Origin: Catenulispora sp. EB89
GTDB lineage: Bacteria; Actinomycetota; Actinomycetes; Streptomycetales; Catenulisporaceae
Direction: 5' to 3'
Length of the DNA stretch: 64,000 nt
NCBI RefSeq assembly: GCF_041261445.1
Contig: NZ_JBGCCU010000021.1
Span: 1 to 64,000, forward strand
Position numbers and translations under genes: made by a program. Under the pieces are notes generated by a model. It did no database searches. It was not told the origin of the DNA and was given only the letters and a program-made list of their open reading frames with translations. Below, piece by piece: positions 24,201 through 32,170 of this stretch (within the stretch, counting starts at the first letter, position 1; each line of letters begins with the position of its first letter).

Positions 24201-25331
24201 CTGCGCGCCGGCCGCCAGTGTGACGTTCGCGGTGACCGTCGTCCAGGTCTGATACCCGCCGGTCGCGGGCACGGCGACCGCGCCGCTCAGGTTGGCGCCG
24301 GAGGAGTCGGCGATGTGCAGCGCGTCGCCGACCGCCGCCGGCGCGGACACCCGGAAGCTGACGGTGTAGATCCCGCTGGTGGCCACCTGAACTGTGTAGT
24401 TGAACCACTGTCCGGGGTTGGTCCAACCCAGGTCGTAGGGGCCGCCGGGCGGACTGGTGTCCTGGGTGTCGGCGGTGTTCTCCAGGTCTATGCCGTCAGA
24501 GCGGTAGCTGTTGGCGGTGCCATTGCCCGCCGCTGTGTTGTAGGCGACGCCCTGCCCGCCGGTGTCGTAGTTGGCGACCTGGACGGTGCCGGGCACCGGC
24601 GCCGGTGTACCGCCGAACGGCTTGTCGCCGCTACCGCCGCCACCACCGCTGGTGGTGAGAGTGAACGACATGTTGTGGAAGTTGAAGCCGTTCGAGTCCT
24701 GCTTCACTGTCAGCGTCTGGGTTCCGGCGGGCAGAACCAGGCTGGCGGTGACGGTGGTCCAGGTCTCGTAGCCGCCGGTGTTGGGGACGGCGACCGAGCC
24801 GGTGAGGTTGGCGCCGGAGGAGTCGGCGATGTGCAGCGCATCGGTCAGGCCGTATGGCGAGGACAGCCTGAACGCAACGCTATAGGTCCCGGCGGTAGCG
24901 ACGTTGACGGTGTAGTTGAACCACTGTCCCGGCGTGGTCCAGCCGATGTCGTAGCCGCCACCGGCCGGGCTGGTGCCCACCGTGTCGGCGGTGCTTTCCA
25001 AGTCGATGCCATCGGTGCGGTAGCTGTTGGCGGTGCCGTTTCCGGCGGCGGTGTTGTAGGCGACACCTTGCCCGCCGGTGTCATAGTTCGCAGCCTCGAC
25101 CAGACCCGGCAGAGCCGCCGCTGTCCCGCCGAAAGGCGTTCCGGCGGCGGCGTGCGCCTGGCTGGGCAAACCCGCCAGCGACGCGGCGAACAACGCCCCG
25201 GCCGCCAGCAGCGTCCGGAAAACCGGCCGTGGGCTGGATGATCTGGAAAGTCTGGACGATCTCGAAAGTCTGGACGACCCTGGTCGACCGCGTGCGGGCG
25301 TGGACCAGCGCGCGGGTGTGCGGAGCCTCAT
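21270..25331 (-). CDS. Secreted modular GH3 beta-glycosidase with two CBM6 domains
   Basis: A 1353-aa secreted enzyme. Order: long basic Sec signal (to about 72), CBM6-like module (about 80-215), a near copy of it (about 230-365, same NYDTGGQGVAYNTAAGNG core), F5/8-type C domain (about 385-530), GH3 N-terminal barrel (about 560-830), GH3 C-terminal domain, Fn3-like domain and a C-terminal Ig-like (He_PIG) domain. The likely nucleophile is Asp793 in ITSDWGG. It should release sugars from plant or fungal polysaccharides, probably beta-glucosidase or xylosidase. ATG 25331 follows GAAGGGA. It stands alone with convergent neighbours. Confidence 0.92.
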   Translation of the reverse strand: MRLRTPARWSTPARGRPGSSRLSRSSRLSRSSSPRPVFRTLLAAGALFAASLAGLPSQAHAAAGTPFGGTAAALPGLVEAANYDTGGQGVAYNTAAGNGTANSYRTDGIDLESTADTVGTSPAGGGYDIGWTTPGQWFNYTVNVATAGTYSVAFRLSSPYGLTDALHIADSSGANLTGSVAVPNTGGYETWTTVTASLVLPAGTQTLTVKQDSNGFNFHNMSFTLTTSGGGGGSGDKPFGGTPAPVPGTVQVANYDTGGQGVAYNTAAGNGTANSYRSDGIDLENTADTQDTSPPGGPYDLGWTNPGQWFNYTVQVATSGIYTVSFRVSAPAAVGDALHIADSSGANLSGAVAVPATGGYQTWTTVTANVTLAAGAQTLTVAQDAGGWNLHFLSFAQGSNNGGGGGGPTQYCGYQDLALDQPTTASSTYSATGNLASAATDGDPGTRWESAYSDPQWLEVDLGSQTSICAAALSWEAAYASAFQIQVSTDNANWNTVYSTTTATGGSESFTFSATARYIRVNATKRATQWGDSIFEFDVYGLTSMPPLSGGNGSGGNGVCPWVNSTAPVAQRVQQILNTMDQSEEFTLLSGDGGSSYIGQVAGIPNLCIAPMNMQDGPTGVGDGTGGVTAYPDGESAAATFDPALIQQEGTAMGAEFAGKGVNVSLGPTTNMVRDPRWGRTYETYGEDPFLAGQITSAQVRGLQSQGVQAMVKHVAAYDQETYPNGGNNETVSNQALQELYLAPFESTIAQSAPASFMCSYAVVNGSASCQNSYMQIKGLDNAANYGGYITSDWGGDYNNVASEVGGMDIGMPFPGSIPTDLANAVKAGTLSQYAVNAAVSRILTQAFAFGLFDNPASGSLSNTVTTAAHQQTALQLGEEGTVLLKNNGILPLNPNPTSAKSIAVIGTDGGAGVEIAGGGSGTVTSANTIWPLTGIQNAVGPNVKVTYTQGNDNGTANIPQAVAAAQAATDAITYVNAPEGEESDLKTLDLSTTDETMIADVAAANPNTIVVINSGSPVVMPWLNSVAGVFENWYGGGETGAAVAALIFGQANPSGKLPVTFPSSLSQVPAQTTAQWPGTPTGPIYSEGVNIGYRWYQSQNITPAFPFGFGLSYTKFAFSNLAVGGFNANGQATVTATVTNTGSAAGAEVAQMYVGDPAASQDPPNQLAGFQRVMLNPGQSTQVSFPLTVHNLASWSGTDNQWEAQAGTYAIRVGDASNNLPLTGSTSLANTLTGQVAAGASYAGVSSANTAVSANVTPNSGVPGAETVGVVNPFGYSSPKGAAVSFPMQAVDSNSAQTLSYTATGLPPGISISNGGTFSGAGTTLGTYTVTVTAKDSVGVSGTATFVWSVVQ

Positions 25332-25530
25332 TGCAGTCCCTTCAGTCCCGGAAGATCCCACAGATGGCAGCAGCCATCGGCTGGTGCGTTATCCGTGTGA
25401 CGTAATCAGGGAGGGCGCCCTCGTTCGGCTTGAATATTGCGCGCGGGTTAACCACTGTCAATGAAGAACCGGTTCCGGAACCGATCCCGGAACCGCATCC
25501 GTTACCGGTTCCGGGCGATCTTGACGGCTC

Positions 25531-25558
25531 GGCGGGGCGGGCAGCGGCCCGCCCCGCC
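25531..25558 (-). terminator. 12-bp GC hairpin after the nuclease gene
   Basis: GGCGGGGCGGGC and GCCCGCCCCGCC form a perfect 12-bp stem with AGCG loop, 12 bp beyond the stop codon of the extracellular nuclease gene (minus strand). The adjoining 25467-25516 is a patchwork of GGTTCCGG and CCGGAACC repeats in both orientations. Confidence 0.8.
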
Positions 25559-25570
25559 ACTGGCGCCGGC

Positions 25571-27982
25571 TCAGACCTTGAACCGCACCACCTGCGGGTC
25601 GTGGTCGCTGGCCTGGTCCGAGAACTCGGCGTTGACGTGCACCACCTGGTAGCTCAGGTCCTTGACGCCGCGGCTGACCAGGATGTGGTCGAGCACCTCG
25701 GAGACGCCGTCGTACACGTACGTGTACTGCTCGTTCGTCGGCAGGGTGCTGATCAGGTCGGTCAGGATCGGCTGGCCGCTGCCGTCGGAGGTGCCGGTCC
25801 GCAGGGCGCTCAGGGACGGGCTGAACTGGTAGTCGTTCAGGTCGCCGAGGACGACCACGTCGGCCTTCTTGTCGACGTCCAGCAGCTTCTGCACGAAGTC
25901 GTGCTCGACCTGGGCCTGGCCGGCGCGCTGCACGGCCGAGGACTGGGCCGGGTACTGGAAGCGGCCGTCCTGGTTCTGGTCGCCGAGCTTGGCGACGAAG
26001 TGGTTGGCGATGACGAAGACGTCCTTGCCGCGGAACTCGAACTCGCCGACCAGCGGCTTGCGGCTGGCGGTCCAGACCGGGTTCGCCGGGTCGATGCGGC
26101 CCGGGGACAGGGTCAGGGCCGGGTCGCCGTGCTTGCTGACGACCTGGGTGCCGGTGGTGGTGCGGTTGACGTTCGCGGGACCGGCGTCGACGAACTTCAC
26201 CCGGGCCGGGTTGTACAGGAACACGGTGCGGATGTTGCCGCCGGGCTGGCCGCCGTCCTGGTCGTTGGCCGGGTCGATCTCGCGCCAGGCGTACTGCGGG
26301 CCGCCGGCCGCCACGATCGCCGCGGTCAGCTTGGTCAGGGTCTGGTCGGCGGCGACGGTGCCGTCGTCGGTGGCGCCGCTGTTGTCCTGGACCTCCTCGA
26401 CCGAGACCACGTCCGGGGCGGCGAGGTTGGTGACGATGCCGGCGCCGAGGCGCTGGAACTTGGCGTCCGGGTCCGACGGGGCCAGGTTCTCCACGTTGTA
26501 CGTGGCCACCGACAGCTCCTTGGCCGGGTCCGCGGCGGCGACGACCGGGGCCAGGTGGTTGTTCTGCACCGTGCCCATCGTCGAGGCCGCGACGAGGAAG
26601 CCGCCGTACTGCGAGTAGTCCAGCGGGCCGACGGTCGCGCCGGTGAGGACGTCGCCGACGTTCACGTGCGGGTTGCTGCCGTCGTTGGCGACGACCTCCA
26701 GGCGGCCGGACGGGTACTGGTTGTCGCCGAGCAGTTCCGAGCCGCCGCGGTAGGTGGCGGCCTCGTTCGGCTTCACCGTCACGTACTGCTCGCCGTACTT
26801 GTCGGACGGGCCGACCACGCGCGCGTCGTCGACCTCGACCCGCATGCCCTGGATCGAGCGGTAGAAGTCGAGCACGGAGCGGGTCGGGACGACCGGCGTG
26901 CTCTCGATGTTCGCGCCGCCCAGGTCCGGGGCGTAGGTCGCGGGGACGTTCGCGGCCGACAGCACGATCGGGGCCGGGAGCGCGTTGCCGCTGCTGACCT
27001 CGGTGACCGTCGGGGTGCCGATCTCGGTGACCGACAGGTTCGAGGTGGTGGCGACGGTGTCGCCGGAGGCCAGCGGGTAGTAGGACTGCGCCTTGCCGGA
27101 GACCAGCACCGAGTCGCCGACCGCGACGGTCGGGGCGGAGCCGGTGTAGACGAACAGCGCCTCGCTGGTCGCGGGGTTGGCGTCCGGGGTCGGGTCCTGG
27201 ATCCAGAAGCCCTTGGAGCCGCTGGTGCGCAGCGCCGTCACGATGCCCGGCACGTTGGTCACGCTCTGGCCGTTGACCGGCGAGACCCAGCCGGCGCCCT
27301 GGATGTCGTGGATCCGCAGCGGCCCGGGCACCGGGGTGCCGCTGCCGGTGCCGGAGCCGCCGGGGGTCGGCGTCGGGGCGCCGGCGGTGAAGTCGGCGCC
27401 GTTCTGGTCGGTGTCCGTGCCGGCGGCGTCGCGCGCCACCGAGGTGGTGTTGGACGCGGCCGGGGCGTCGGCGGAGCCCTCGTGCACGACCGCGGTGCCG
27501 TAGCCGACCAGGTCCTTGATGCTGGTGTCGGCGGCGCAGTCGGCGGCGGTCTTGCAGGTCAGGGCGGTCTGCGAGGTGACCAGCGCGACCGTGCCGGAGG
27601 TGCCGCTGAGGTTGATCGCGCCGGTGGCGTCCGGGGTCGGCAGGTCGGCGGTGCCGCCGGTCCCGGCGGCCTCGGCGACCAGATAGGTCCTACCGGGGGC
27701 GATGCTCCCGGTCAGGTTGGTGACCTGCCACGTCGTGGTGGCCCCGGGCGCCGCCGAGATGTACTGCACCGACCACGAGGCCAGCGAGACCGGCGCGGTG
27801 CCGTTGTTCCGCAGCTCGATGAAGTCGTTCTTCAGGGTGGCACCGGAGTTGCCGCCACCGCCGTACACCTCGTTCACGACGACGTCGTTCGACACCGTCG
27901 CCTGCGCTGCGGGTAGTGCGAGCAGCGCGGCGACGGTGCTGGCCGAGATCGCGGCCGCGGTCAGTACACGGGTCCTTGGCAC
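25571..27982 (-). CDS. Secreted endonuclease/exonuclease/phosphatase-family nuclease with lamin-tail domain
   Basis: An 803-aa exported protein: signal to about residue 29 (ALPAAQA), a lamin-tail domain (about 32-130, VVNEVYGGGGNSGATLKNDFIELRNNG), a middle OB-like/linker region, and an ExeM/NucH-type EEP nuclease domain (about 500-800) with VATYNVENL, EEVQDN, VVLGDLNDYQ and the final QASDHDPQV. These carry the metal and catalytic residues of the family. It should degrade extracellular DNA, useful for phosphate scavenging. The next gene downstream on this strand is the convergent-side GH3; a strong hairpin ends the transcript. Confidence 0.92.
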   Translation of the reverse strand: MPRTRVLTAAAISASTVAALLALPAAQATVSNDVVVNEVYGGGGNSGATLKNDFIELRNNGTAPVSLASWSVQYISAAPGATTTWQVTNLTGSIAPGRTYLVAEAAGTGGTADLPTPDATGAINLSGTSGTVALVTSQTALTCKTAADCAADTSIKDLVGYGTAVVHEGSADAPAASNTTSVARDAAGTDTDQNGADFTAGAPTPTPGGSGTGSGTPVPGPLRIHDIQGAGWVSPVNGQSVTNVPGIVTALRTSGSKGFWIQDPTPDANPATSEALFVYTGSAPTVAVGDSVLVSGKAQSYYPLASGDTVATTSNLSVTEIGTPTVTEVSSGNALPAPIVLSAANVPATYAPDLGGANIESTPVVPTRSVLDFYRSIQGMRVEVDDARVVGPSDKYGEQYVTVKPNEAATYRGGSELLGDNQYPSGRLEVVANDGSNPHVNVGDVLTGATVGPLDYSQYGGFLVAASTMGTVQNNHLAPVVAAADPAKELSVATYNVENLAPSDPDAKFQRLGAGIVTNLAAPDVVSVEEVQDNSGATDDGTVAADQTLTKLTAAIVAAGGPQYAWREIDPANDQDGGQPGGNIRTVFLYNPARVKFVDAGPANVNRTTTGTQVVSKHGDPALTLSPGRIDPANPVWTASRKPLVGEFEFRGKDVFVIANHFVAKLGDQNQDGRFQYPAQSSAVQRAGQAQVEHDFVQKLLDVDKKADVVVLGDLNDYQFSPSLSALRTGTSDGSGQPILTDLISTLPTNEQYTYVYDGVSEVLDHILVSRGVKDLSYQVVHVNAEFSDQASDHDPQVVRFKV

Positions 27983-28130
27983 AGGCTCTCCTCGTCAGGG
28001 GTCTCAATCGGCACACAGTGTTCGGCATCTTCGCGAACCGTGAGCGTCCTGGACAAGGACAACAAGTGCTGATGTGGGGTCGCCCGATAGCGTGTCCGCC
28101 ACAGTGCGCGGCGTCCGCTCTCGGCCGCTC

Positions 28131-28292
28131 TCAGCTGGTGGCAGGCGGCATCTGCTGGGCTCCCGGGCCCCAGTCGGAGATCCACTCGCGGCCGGCGTGC
28201 TTGGCGAGCGCCCAGTTGTTGATCCCCAGTGGATTGCCGAAGAGCTTGATCTCCTTGCGCGAGTCCTCCGCCGCGTAGCCGACTACTCGATG
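28131..28292 (-). pseudogene. C-terminal gene remnant without a start codon
   Basis: A 53-residue open frame with the codon bias of a real gene, ending KLFGNPLGINNWALAKHAGREWISDWGPG then QQMPPATS and a TGA. There is no ATG, GTG or TTG at its head; a stop lies just upstream at 28293-28295. A neighbouring frame (VPAPQDDDIE) stops at once, so the 5' part is probably lost or frameshifted. I do not recognise the family. The rest of 27983-28456 holds no gene that I can support. Confidence 0.4.
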
Positions 28293-28375
28293 TCATCGTC
28301 CTGCGGGGCCGGCACCTTGGCTGACCTCGGGTAACGCAGTGCTCGAATACCCTTAGAACTTGGCGAATATCGGCC

Positions 28376-28403
28376 TTGACGTGGCCTTATGTCTTGCTAC
28401 GTT
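28376..28403 (+). promoter_or_regulatory. Housekeeping-type promoter of small exported protein
   Basis: TTGACG (28376-28381), 16-bp spacer, TACGTT (28398-28403). It lies about 50 bp before the ribosome site and ATG of the 115-aa secreted protein. The match to sigma-70 boxes is good for this GC-rich DNA. Confidence 0.5.
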
Positions 28404-28456
28404 GATGTGCACCCGCTGAAGTATCGGGCGCGGGTAACGACTTTCCGGGGAGCGGC

Positions 28457-28804
28457 ATGCGTGGGAGAAGCACGATCACATCGGGACTCGTGGTCCTGGC
28501 GACCGCCGGCCTGGCGGTCCTCGCACCGTCGGCCGCACGGGCCTCGGACGGACCGAGTTGTGAGCAAGGGGGCGCGACGCCCCAGAGGAACATCTACTAC
28601 TTCGACTGCGAGGAATACGCTCCCGGCGCCACGTACCTGACGTGGAGCGGCGCTCCCATCACGCACGGCCAGGGCACCAGCTCGATCACCGGGACCTGCG
28701 TCGGCGGCTCGCTGCCGTACTACATCACGGTCAAGTGGACGATCGCAGGCGTCGGCTACAGCGGGCAGACGCAGTTCACGTGTCGGGGCGGCGGGCCGGT
28801 CTGA
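28457..28804 (+). CDS. Small exported Cys-containing protein
   Basis: A 115-aa exported protein: signal peptide to about residue 29 (SAARAS), then a beta-rich domain with four cysteines (SCEQGG, FDCEEY, TGTCVGG and FTCRGGG) that could form two disulfides. The pattern of small aromatic-rich strands (TYLTWSGAPITHGQG, TVKWTIAGVGYSG) is Ig-like. Family not recognised. GGGGA precedes the ATG, and a promoter-like TTGACG-N16-TACGTT lies upstream. It is one of three unrelated-looking exported proteins in 28.4-30.5 kb. Confidence 0.72.
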   Translation: MRGRSTITSGLVVLATAGLAVLAPSAARASDGPSCEQGGATPQRNIYYFDCEEYAPGATYLTWSGAPITHGQGTSSITGTCVGGSLPYYITVKWTIAGVGYSGQTQFTCRGGGPV

Positions 28805-28916
28805 AACGCGTGACCCCCTCCCGAAAACCGCTGGATCAGAGCGCGAACACTCTCTGGTGCATCGCGGCTCCGGCCGGCTGTCGTGGAGGGGGAACACGTG
28901 GTGCCCGCCGCGCGGC

Positions 28917-29558
28917 CTAGTGGATGACGGGGTCCGGGACGAAGTTGCCGATCGTCACGACGTAGGTGGCGTTATCCGTCCACTCGTTGTTGCCGATCGC
29001 ATTGGTGTAGCCGACCAGCGACTCGCCGATGCACTGCGCGGAGAAGGAGAACTGGCGGTTGATGCCCGTCCCGAAGTTCAGCCCGATCGTGTACTGGCCG
29101 GCGCCGTTCCGGGTCAGCGTGTAGGTGAGCGGCACCAGGGAGCTGACCGAGAACGGCTGGTACGACCCGCCGAACCCGCCGCCCCCCGACGGGATGAAGG
29201 TGGACCGGTCGCTGAACAGGTAGCCGCCGGTGCTGCCGCTGAGCTGGCCCCCGCTGAACCGGCCCGGCACGCCGTCGGAGCCGCCGTAGCCGTACGGCGT
29301 GCCGCCGAAGCCGACGATCCCGTCCGGCTGGTTGCTGACGACGGTCACCGGATAGCTGCCGCCGGTCTGCGGCGACTGGAACACCTGGTCCAGCCCCGAG
29401 CAGGACAGGCCGGCCGCGGCCCGCGCGACCCCCGCCGCGTGCGGCGCGGTCGCCGCCTCGGCGGTGCCGCCCGACGCGGCGACCGCCGCCGTGACGCCGC
29501 CGCTCAGCACGATCCCGGCCGTGCAGACGGCCAGCGCGATACGCGTGAAACCCTTCAC
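28917..29558 (-). CDS. Exported Gly/Ser-rich protein of unknown function
   Basis: A 213-aa exported protein with a signal (MKGFTRIALAVCTAGIVLSG) and a probable cut near AVAAS. The mature protein is Gly/Ser/Tyr-rich (IVGFGGTPYGYGGSDG, STGGYLFSD, FIPSGGGGFGG) and has one Cys pair (LSCSG and QCIGES). It has no known domain. It converges on the 28457 gene with little spacer and has a divergent exported neighbour at 29834. Surface or aerial-growth functions are common for such proteins, but I have no evidence here. Confidence 0.7.
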   Translation of the reverse strand: MKGFTRIALAVCTAGIVLSGGVTAAVAASGGTAEAATAPHAAGVARAAAGLSCSGLDQVFQSPQTGGSYPVTVVSNQPDGIVGFGGTPYGYGGSDGVPGRFSGGQLSGSTGGYLFSDRSTFIPSGGGGFGGSYQPFSVSSLVPLTYTLTRNGAGQYTIGLNFGTGINRQFSFSAQCIGESLVGYTNAIGNNEWTDNATYVVTIGNFVPDPVIH

Positions 29559-29833
29559 GATTCACTCCCTGTGGATGGGTCGTCGGCCTCATGCGGAACC
29601 GAGTCCGTCGCAGCGTCCCCCGCAGCCCGACGAGGCGATTACGGAAACCACGCTAGGAGCGGCCGAACACGATTGAATCCGTGGAAACACGTGCGTTACG
29701 CCCCGCCCGGGGGCGGGTTTTCCCGGCCCCGGGCGCCGACCGATGGGCAATCGGCCGAGAGTGAATCAGAATACTGATGAACCGTTCGGTTCGAAGCAAG
29801 TGCGGAGCTCCCTCCAGGAAGAGGTAGAAGCAC

Positions 29834-30523
29834 ATGCACAGTCTCAAGACACTCGTCGCGGCGGCAGCCGTCGCCGTACTGGCCGGCGTCGCGGCGATCG
29901 GACCGGCCGCCGCGGCCGCCGCGCCGGTCAGCGTCCTCACCTTCGGCGCCCCGGGTCCCGGCGGCCCCAACGTCCCGCCCGGCCACGTCCTGACCGGCAA
30001 CCTCCAGCCAGGCACCAAGGCCACCTTCTTCACCGCCCCCGGCGGCCCCGTCGGCACCGCCTGCACGGTGTCGAACATCGGCGTACAGGTCCTGGCCAAC
30101 CCGGCAGCGCCGGGAGTCGCGGTGACCAAACTGGTCGCCCTCGGCTTCGGCGCCTGCGTCTCCACCATCCCCGGATCGACGGTCCTGAGCGTGACGGAGA
30201 ACAACCTCCCGAACAACAACGTCCTGTTCAACGACGCAGCCGGCTTCCCCGTCCAGTTCGTCCCGGCCGGCGCACCGGTCCAGCTCACCATCGTGGAATC
30301 CGTCCCCGGCGCCGTGTTCAACTGCGTGTGGCAACCAGTCGGCGGCATCTACCAGGGCAACTACGCGAACCCGGGAAACCGGTTGATCGTCGCCAACCAG
30401 AAGATCCAGCTCGTCGGCGGCCCCGCCGGCCCCTGCGGCGGCCCGCTCCAGTTCCTGTCGTTCACCTACCAGCCGGTGGTGGACTCGAGCGTGGCCGGAA
30501 ACCCGCCGGTGTTTGAGAACTAG
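29834..30523 (+). CDS. Exported protein of unknown function
   Basis: A 229-aa exported protein with a signal peptide ending near AAAAAAPVS, followed by a beta-rich domain with Pro/Gly-rich loops (FGAPGPGGPNVPPGHVLTG) and cysteines in TACTVSN, FGACVST, VFNCVWQ and AGPCGGP that probably pair. Family not recognised. AGGAAG precedes ATG 29834. The 275 bp before it shows no gene, and a strong hairpin (30551-30584) follows. Confidence 0.75.
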   Translation: MHSLKTLVAAAAVAVLAGVAAIGPAAAAAAPVSVLTFGAPGPGGPNVPPGHVLTGNLQPGTKATFFTAPGGPVGTACTVSNIGVQVLANPAAPGVAVTKLVALGFGACVSTIPGSTVLSVTENNLPNNNVLFNDAAGFPVQFVPAGAPVQLTIVESVPGAVFNCVWQPVGGIYQGNYANPGNRLIVANQKIQLVGGPAGPCGGPLQFLSFTYQPVVDSSVAGNPPVFEN

Positions 30524-30550
30524 CCGGTGCCGTTCTCTCGGGCAAAACAC

Positions 30551-30584
30551 AGGACCCCAGCTCAGAAGCCTGAGCTGGGGTCCT
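30551..30584. terminator. Perfect 14-bp hairpin, bidirectional
   Basis: AGGACCCCAGCTCA and TGAGCTGGGGTCCT pair perfectly around a GAAGCC loop. It sits between the exported protein gene (+) and the tRNA gene (-) and should end both transcripts. A short T-run (TTTTG) follows on the minus strand. Confidence 0.85.
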
Positions 30585-30592
30585 GCTACGGG

Positions 30593-30665
30593 TGCGCCGC
30601 CAGGGACTTGAACCCCGAACCCGCGGATTAAGAGTCCGCTGCTCTGCCTATTGAGCTAGCGGCGC
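30593..30665 (-). tRNA. tRNA-Lys (anticodon CTT)
   Basis: A 73-nt cloverleaf on the minus strand. The acceptor stem pairs GCGCCGC with GCGGCGC, the anticodon loop is CTCTTAA, and the T loop is GTTCAAGTC. No CCA is encoded. The tRNA is followed by a strong terminator. tRNA genes are frequent integration sites, but I see no integrase or att direct repeat here. Confidence 0.95.
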
Positions 30666-30847
30666 TTGATCTTGCTGGTGTCGCGTTGACGGGTGAAACA
30701 TTAGCAGACCTCCTGCCGTGGCCCGAAATCGTTAACCGGGCGTCGGGGGTTCGGCCACGTCGTGGCCACCGTGGGGGTGCGCGGGGTGTAACAGGGCCGT
30801 TGCCGACTTATTACCCGTCCTTGGCGCTTTGGGGGCGGGCAGGTGGC

Positions 30848-32095
30848 ATGGTCGGTGTCATGAGTGGTGCATATGGTGGCTGGACCCCGCAGGAACCCGG
30901 TAACTGGAGTCCGCAGGAGCCCGAACCCACTGTCGAGCTGCGTCCGCCTTCGGGGTGGGACCGGCTGCGGGGGCGGTTGCCGGGGGGCCGGCGGGACGGG
31001 GGTGCTTCGGGTGCTCCGGGGGGTCCTGGTTATCCGGGTGGGCCCGGGTATCCGGGTGGGTCGGACGGGCCTCGGCCGCCGAAGGTGCGGCGGTTCAGCT
31101 GGCCGAAGCGGATCCTGGCCGGTGCGGTGGTGCTGGTGCTGCTGGTCGGGGGGTACGCGACGTGGCTCTACTTCCATGCCTCGGGGCAGATCCAGCACGA
31201 GAATGTGATCTCCGACTACCCGGGGCGGCCTGCCGAGGGCAAGGGGACGAACTGGCTGCTGGTCGGTAGTGACAGCCGGGAAGGGCTCACGCAGGACCAG
31301 CAGGACGCGCTGCACACTGGGACCGGGGCGGTGACCGGTGACACGTCGCGGACCGACTCGATGATGATCCTGCACTCCGGGGCGAACGGGAACTCGCTGA
31401 TCAGCCTGCCGCGCGACTCCTATGTCACCATCCCGGCCTGGACCGACAGCAAGGGCAAGCAGCACAAGGAGTCGAAGAACAAGCTCAACGCCGCCTATGC
31501 CTTCGGTGACGCGCCGCTGCTCATCAAGACCATCGAGGTCACCACCGGGGTGCGCATCGACCACTTCGCCGAGGTCGGCTTCGGCGGCTTCGTGAAGGTC
31601 ACCGACGCCGTCGGCGGGGTGAACCTGTGCCTGGACAAGCCGATCCAGGACCAGCTGTCCGGCGCCAACCTGAAGGCCGGCTGCCAGACCCTCAACGGTG
31701 CCCAGGCCCTGGCCTACGTGCGGGAGCGGTACGCCGACCCGCTCGGCGACATCGGACGTATGCAGCGCCAGCGCACCTTCCTGGCGGCCCTGGCGCACAA
31801 GGTGTCCTCCGCCGGAGTGGTGCTGAACCCCTTCAAGCTGGTCCCGGTGCTGGACAACTCGCTGGCCGCGTTCAAGGTGAACGACGGCACCAGCCTGGGC
31901 GACCTCTACGACATGTTCCAGCACATGAAGGGCGTCAGTGACGGCAGCGGCCACACCGTCGTGGTGCCGATCGCCACCGACAACTACAACGTGCCGGGGG
32001 TCGGGTCCTGCATCCTGTGGGACAAGACCAAGGCCGCCCAGCTGTGGAGCGCGGTGATCAACGACACCGCGATGCCGAACCTCCCGGCGACGTGA
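30848..32095 (+). CDS. LytR-CpsA-Psr (LCP) family cell-wall ligase
   Basis: A 415-aa LCP protein that attaches teichoic acid-like or glycan polymers to peptidoglycan outside the membrane. It has a Pro/Gly-rich cytoplasmic N-terminus with GPGYPGG repeats, one membrane helix (about 96-116), and the LCP domain with conserved DSMMI (RTDSMMILHS), LPRDSYV, AYAFGDAPLLIKTIE and YVRERYADPLGDIGRMQRQ. Two starts are possible: ATG 30848 and ATG 30860. No operon partner lies on this strand. Confidence 0.88.
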   Translation: MVGVMSGAYGGWTPQEPGNWSPQEPEPTVELRPPSGWDRLRGRLPGGRRDGGASGAPGGPGYPGGPGYPGGSDGPRPPKVRRFSWPKRILAGAVVLVLLVGGYATWLYFHASGQIQHENVISDYPGRPAEGKGTNWLLVGSDSREGLTQDQQDALHTGTGAVTGDTSRTDSMMILHSGANGNSLISLPRDSYVTIPAWTDSKGKQHKESKNKLNAAYAFGDAPLLIKTIEVTTGVRIDHFAEVGFGGFVKVTDAVGGVNLCLDKPIQDQLSGANLKAGCQTLNGAQALAYVRERYADPLGDIGRMQRQRTFLAALAHKVSSAGVVLNPFKLVPVLDNSLAAFKVNDGTSLGDLYDMFQHMKGVSDGSGHTVVVPIATDNYNVPGVGSCILWDKTKAAQLWSAVINDTAMPNLPAT

Positions 32096-32110
32096 CGGAC
32101 CGCCGGAGCA

Positions 32111-32146
32111 GGCTCGGGCAAGGTCGGAGGCTCGGGCAAGGTCGGA
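32111..32146 (+). repeat. 18-bp direct repeat between convergent genes
   Basis: GGCTCGGGCAAGGTCGGA occurs twice in perfect tandem, with a partial third copy beyond, in the 75-bp gap between the LCP gene and the MFS gene. Probably slippage; no function is evident. Confidence 0.75.
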
Positions 32147-32170
32147 GCAGGCTCGGGGCGGGCCGCCGGA

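Noticed and set aside
21759-25241. Long plus-strand frames antisense to GH3
   Set aside because: Composition typical of the complementary strand of GC-rich genes; no domain.
25430-27916. 828-aa plus-strand frame over the nuclease gene
   Set aside because: Gly/Arg/Val-rich shadow; the minus strand has signal peptide and catalytic motifs.
30593-30665. tRNA-Lys as an integration site
   Set aside because: No integrase and no second copy of the tRNA 3' end in the window.
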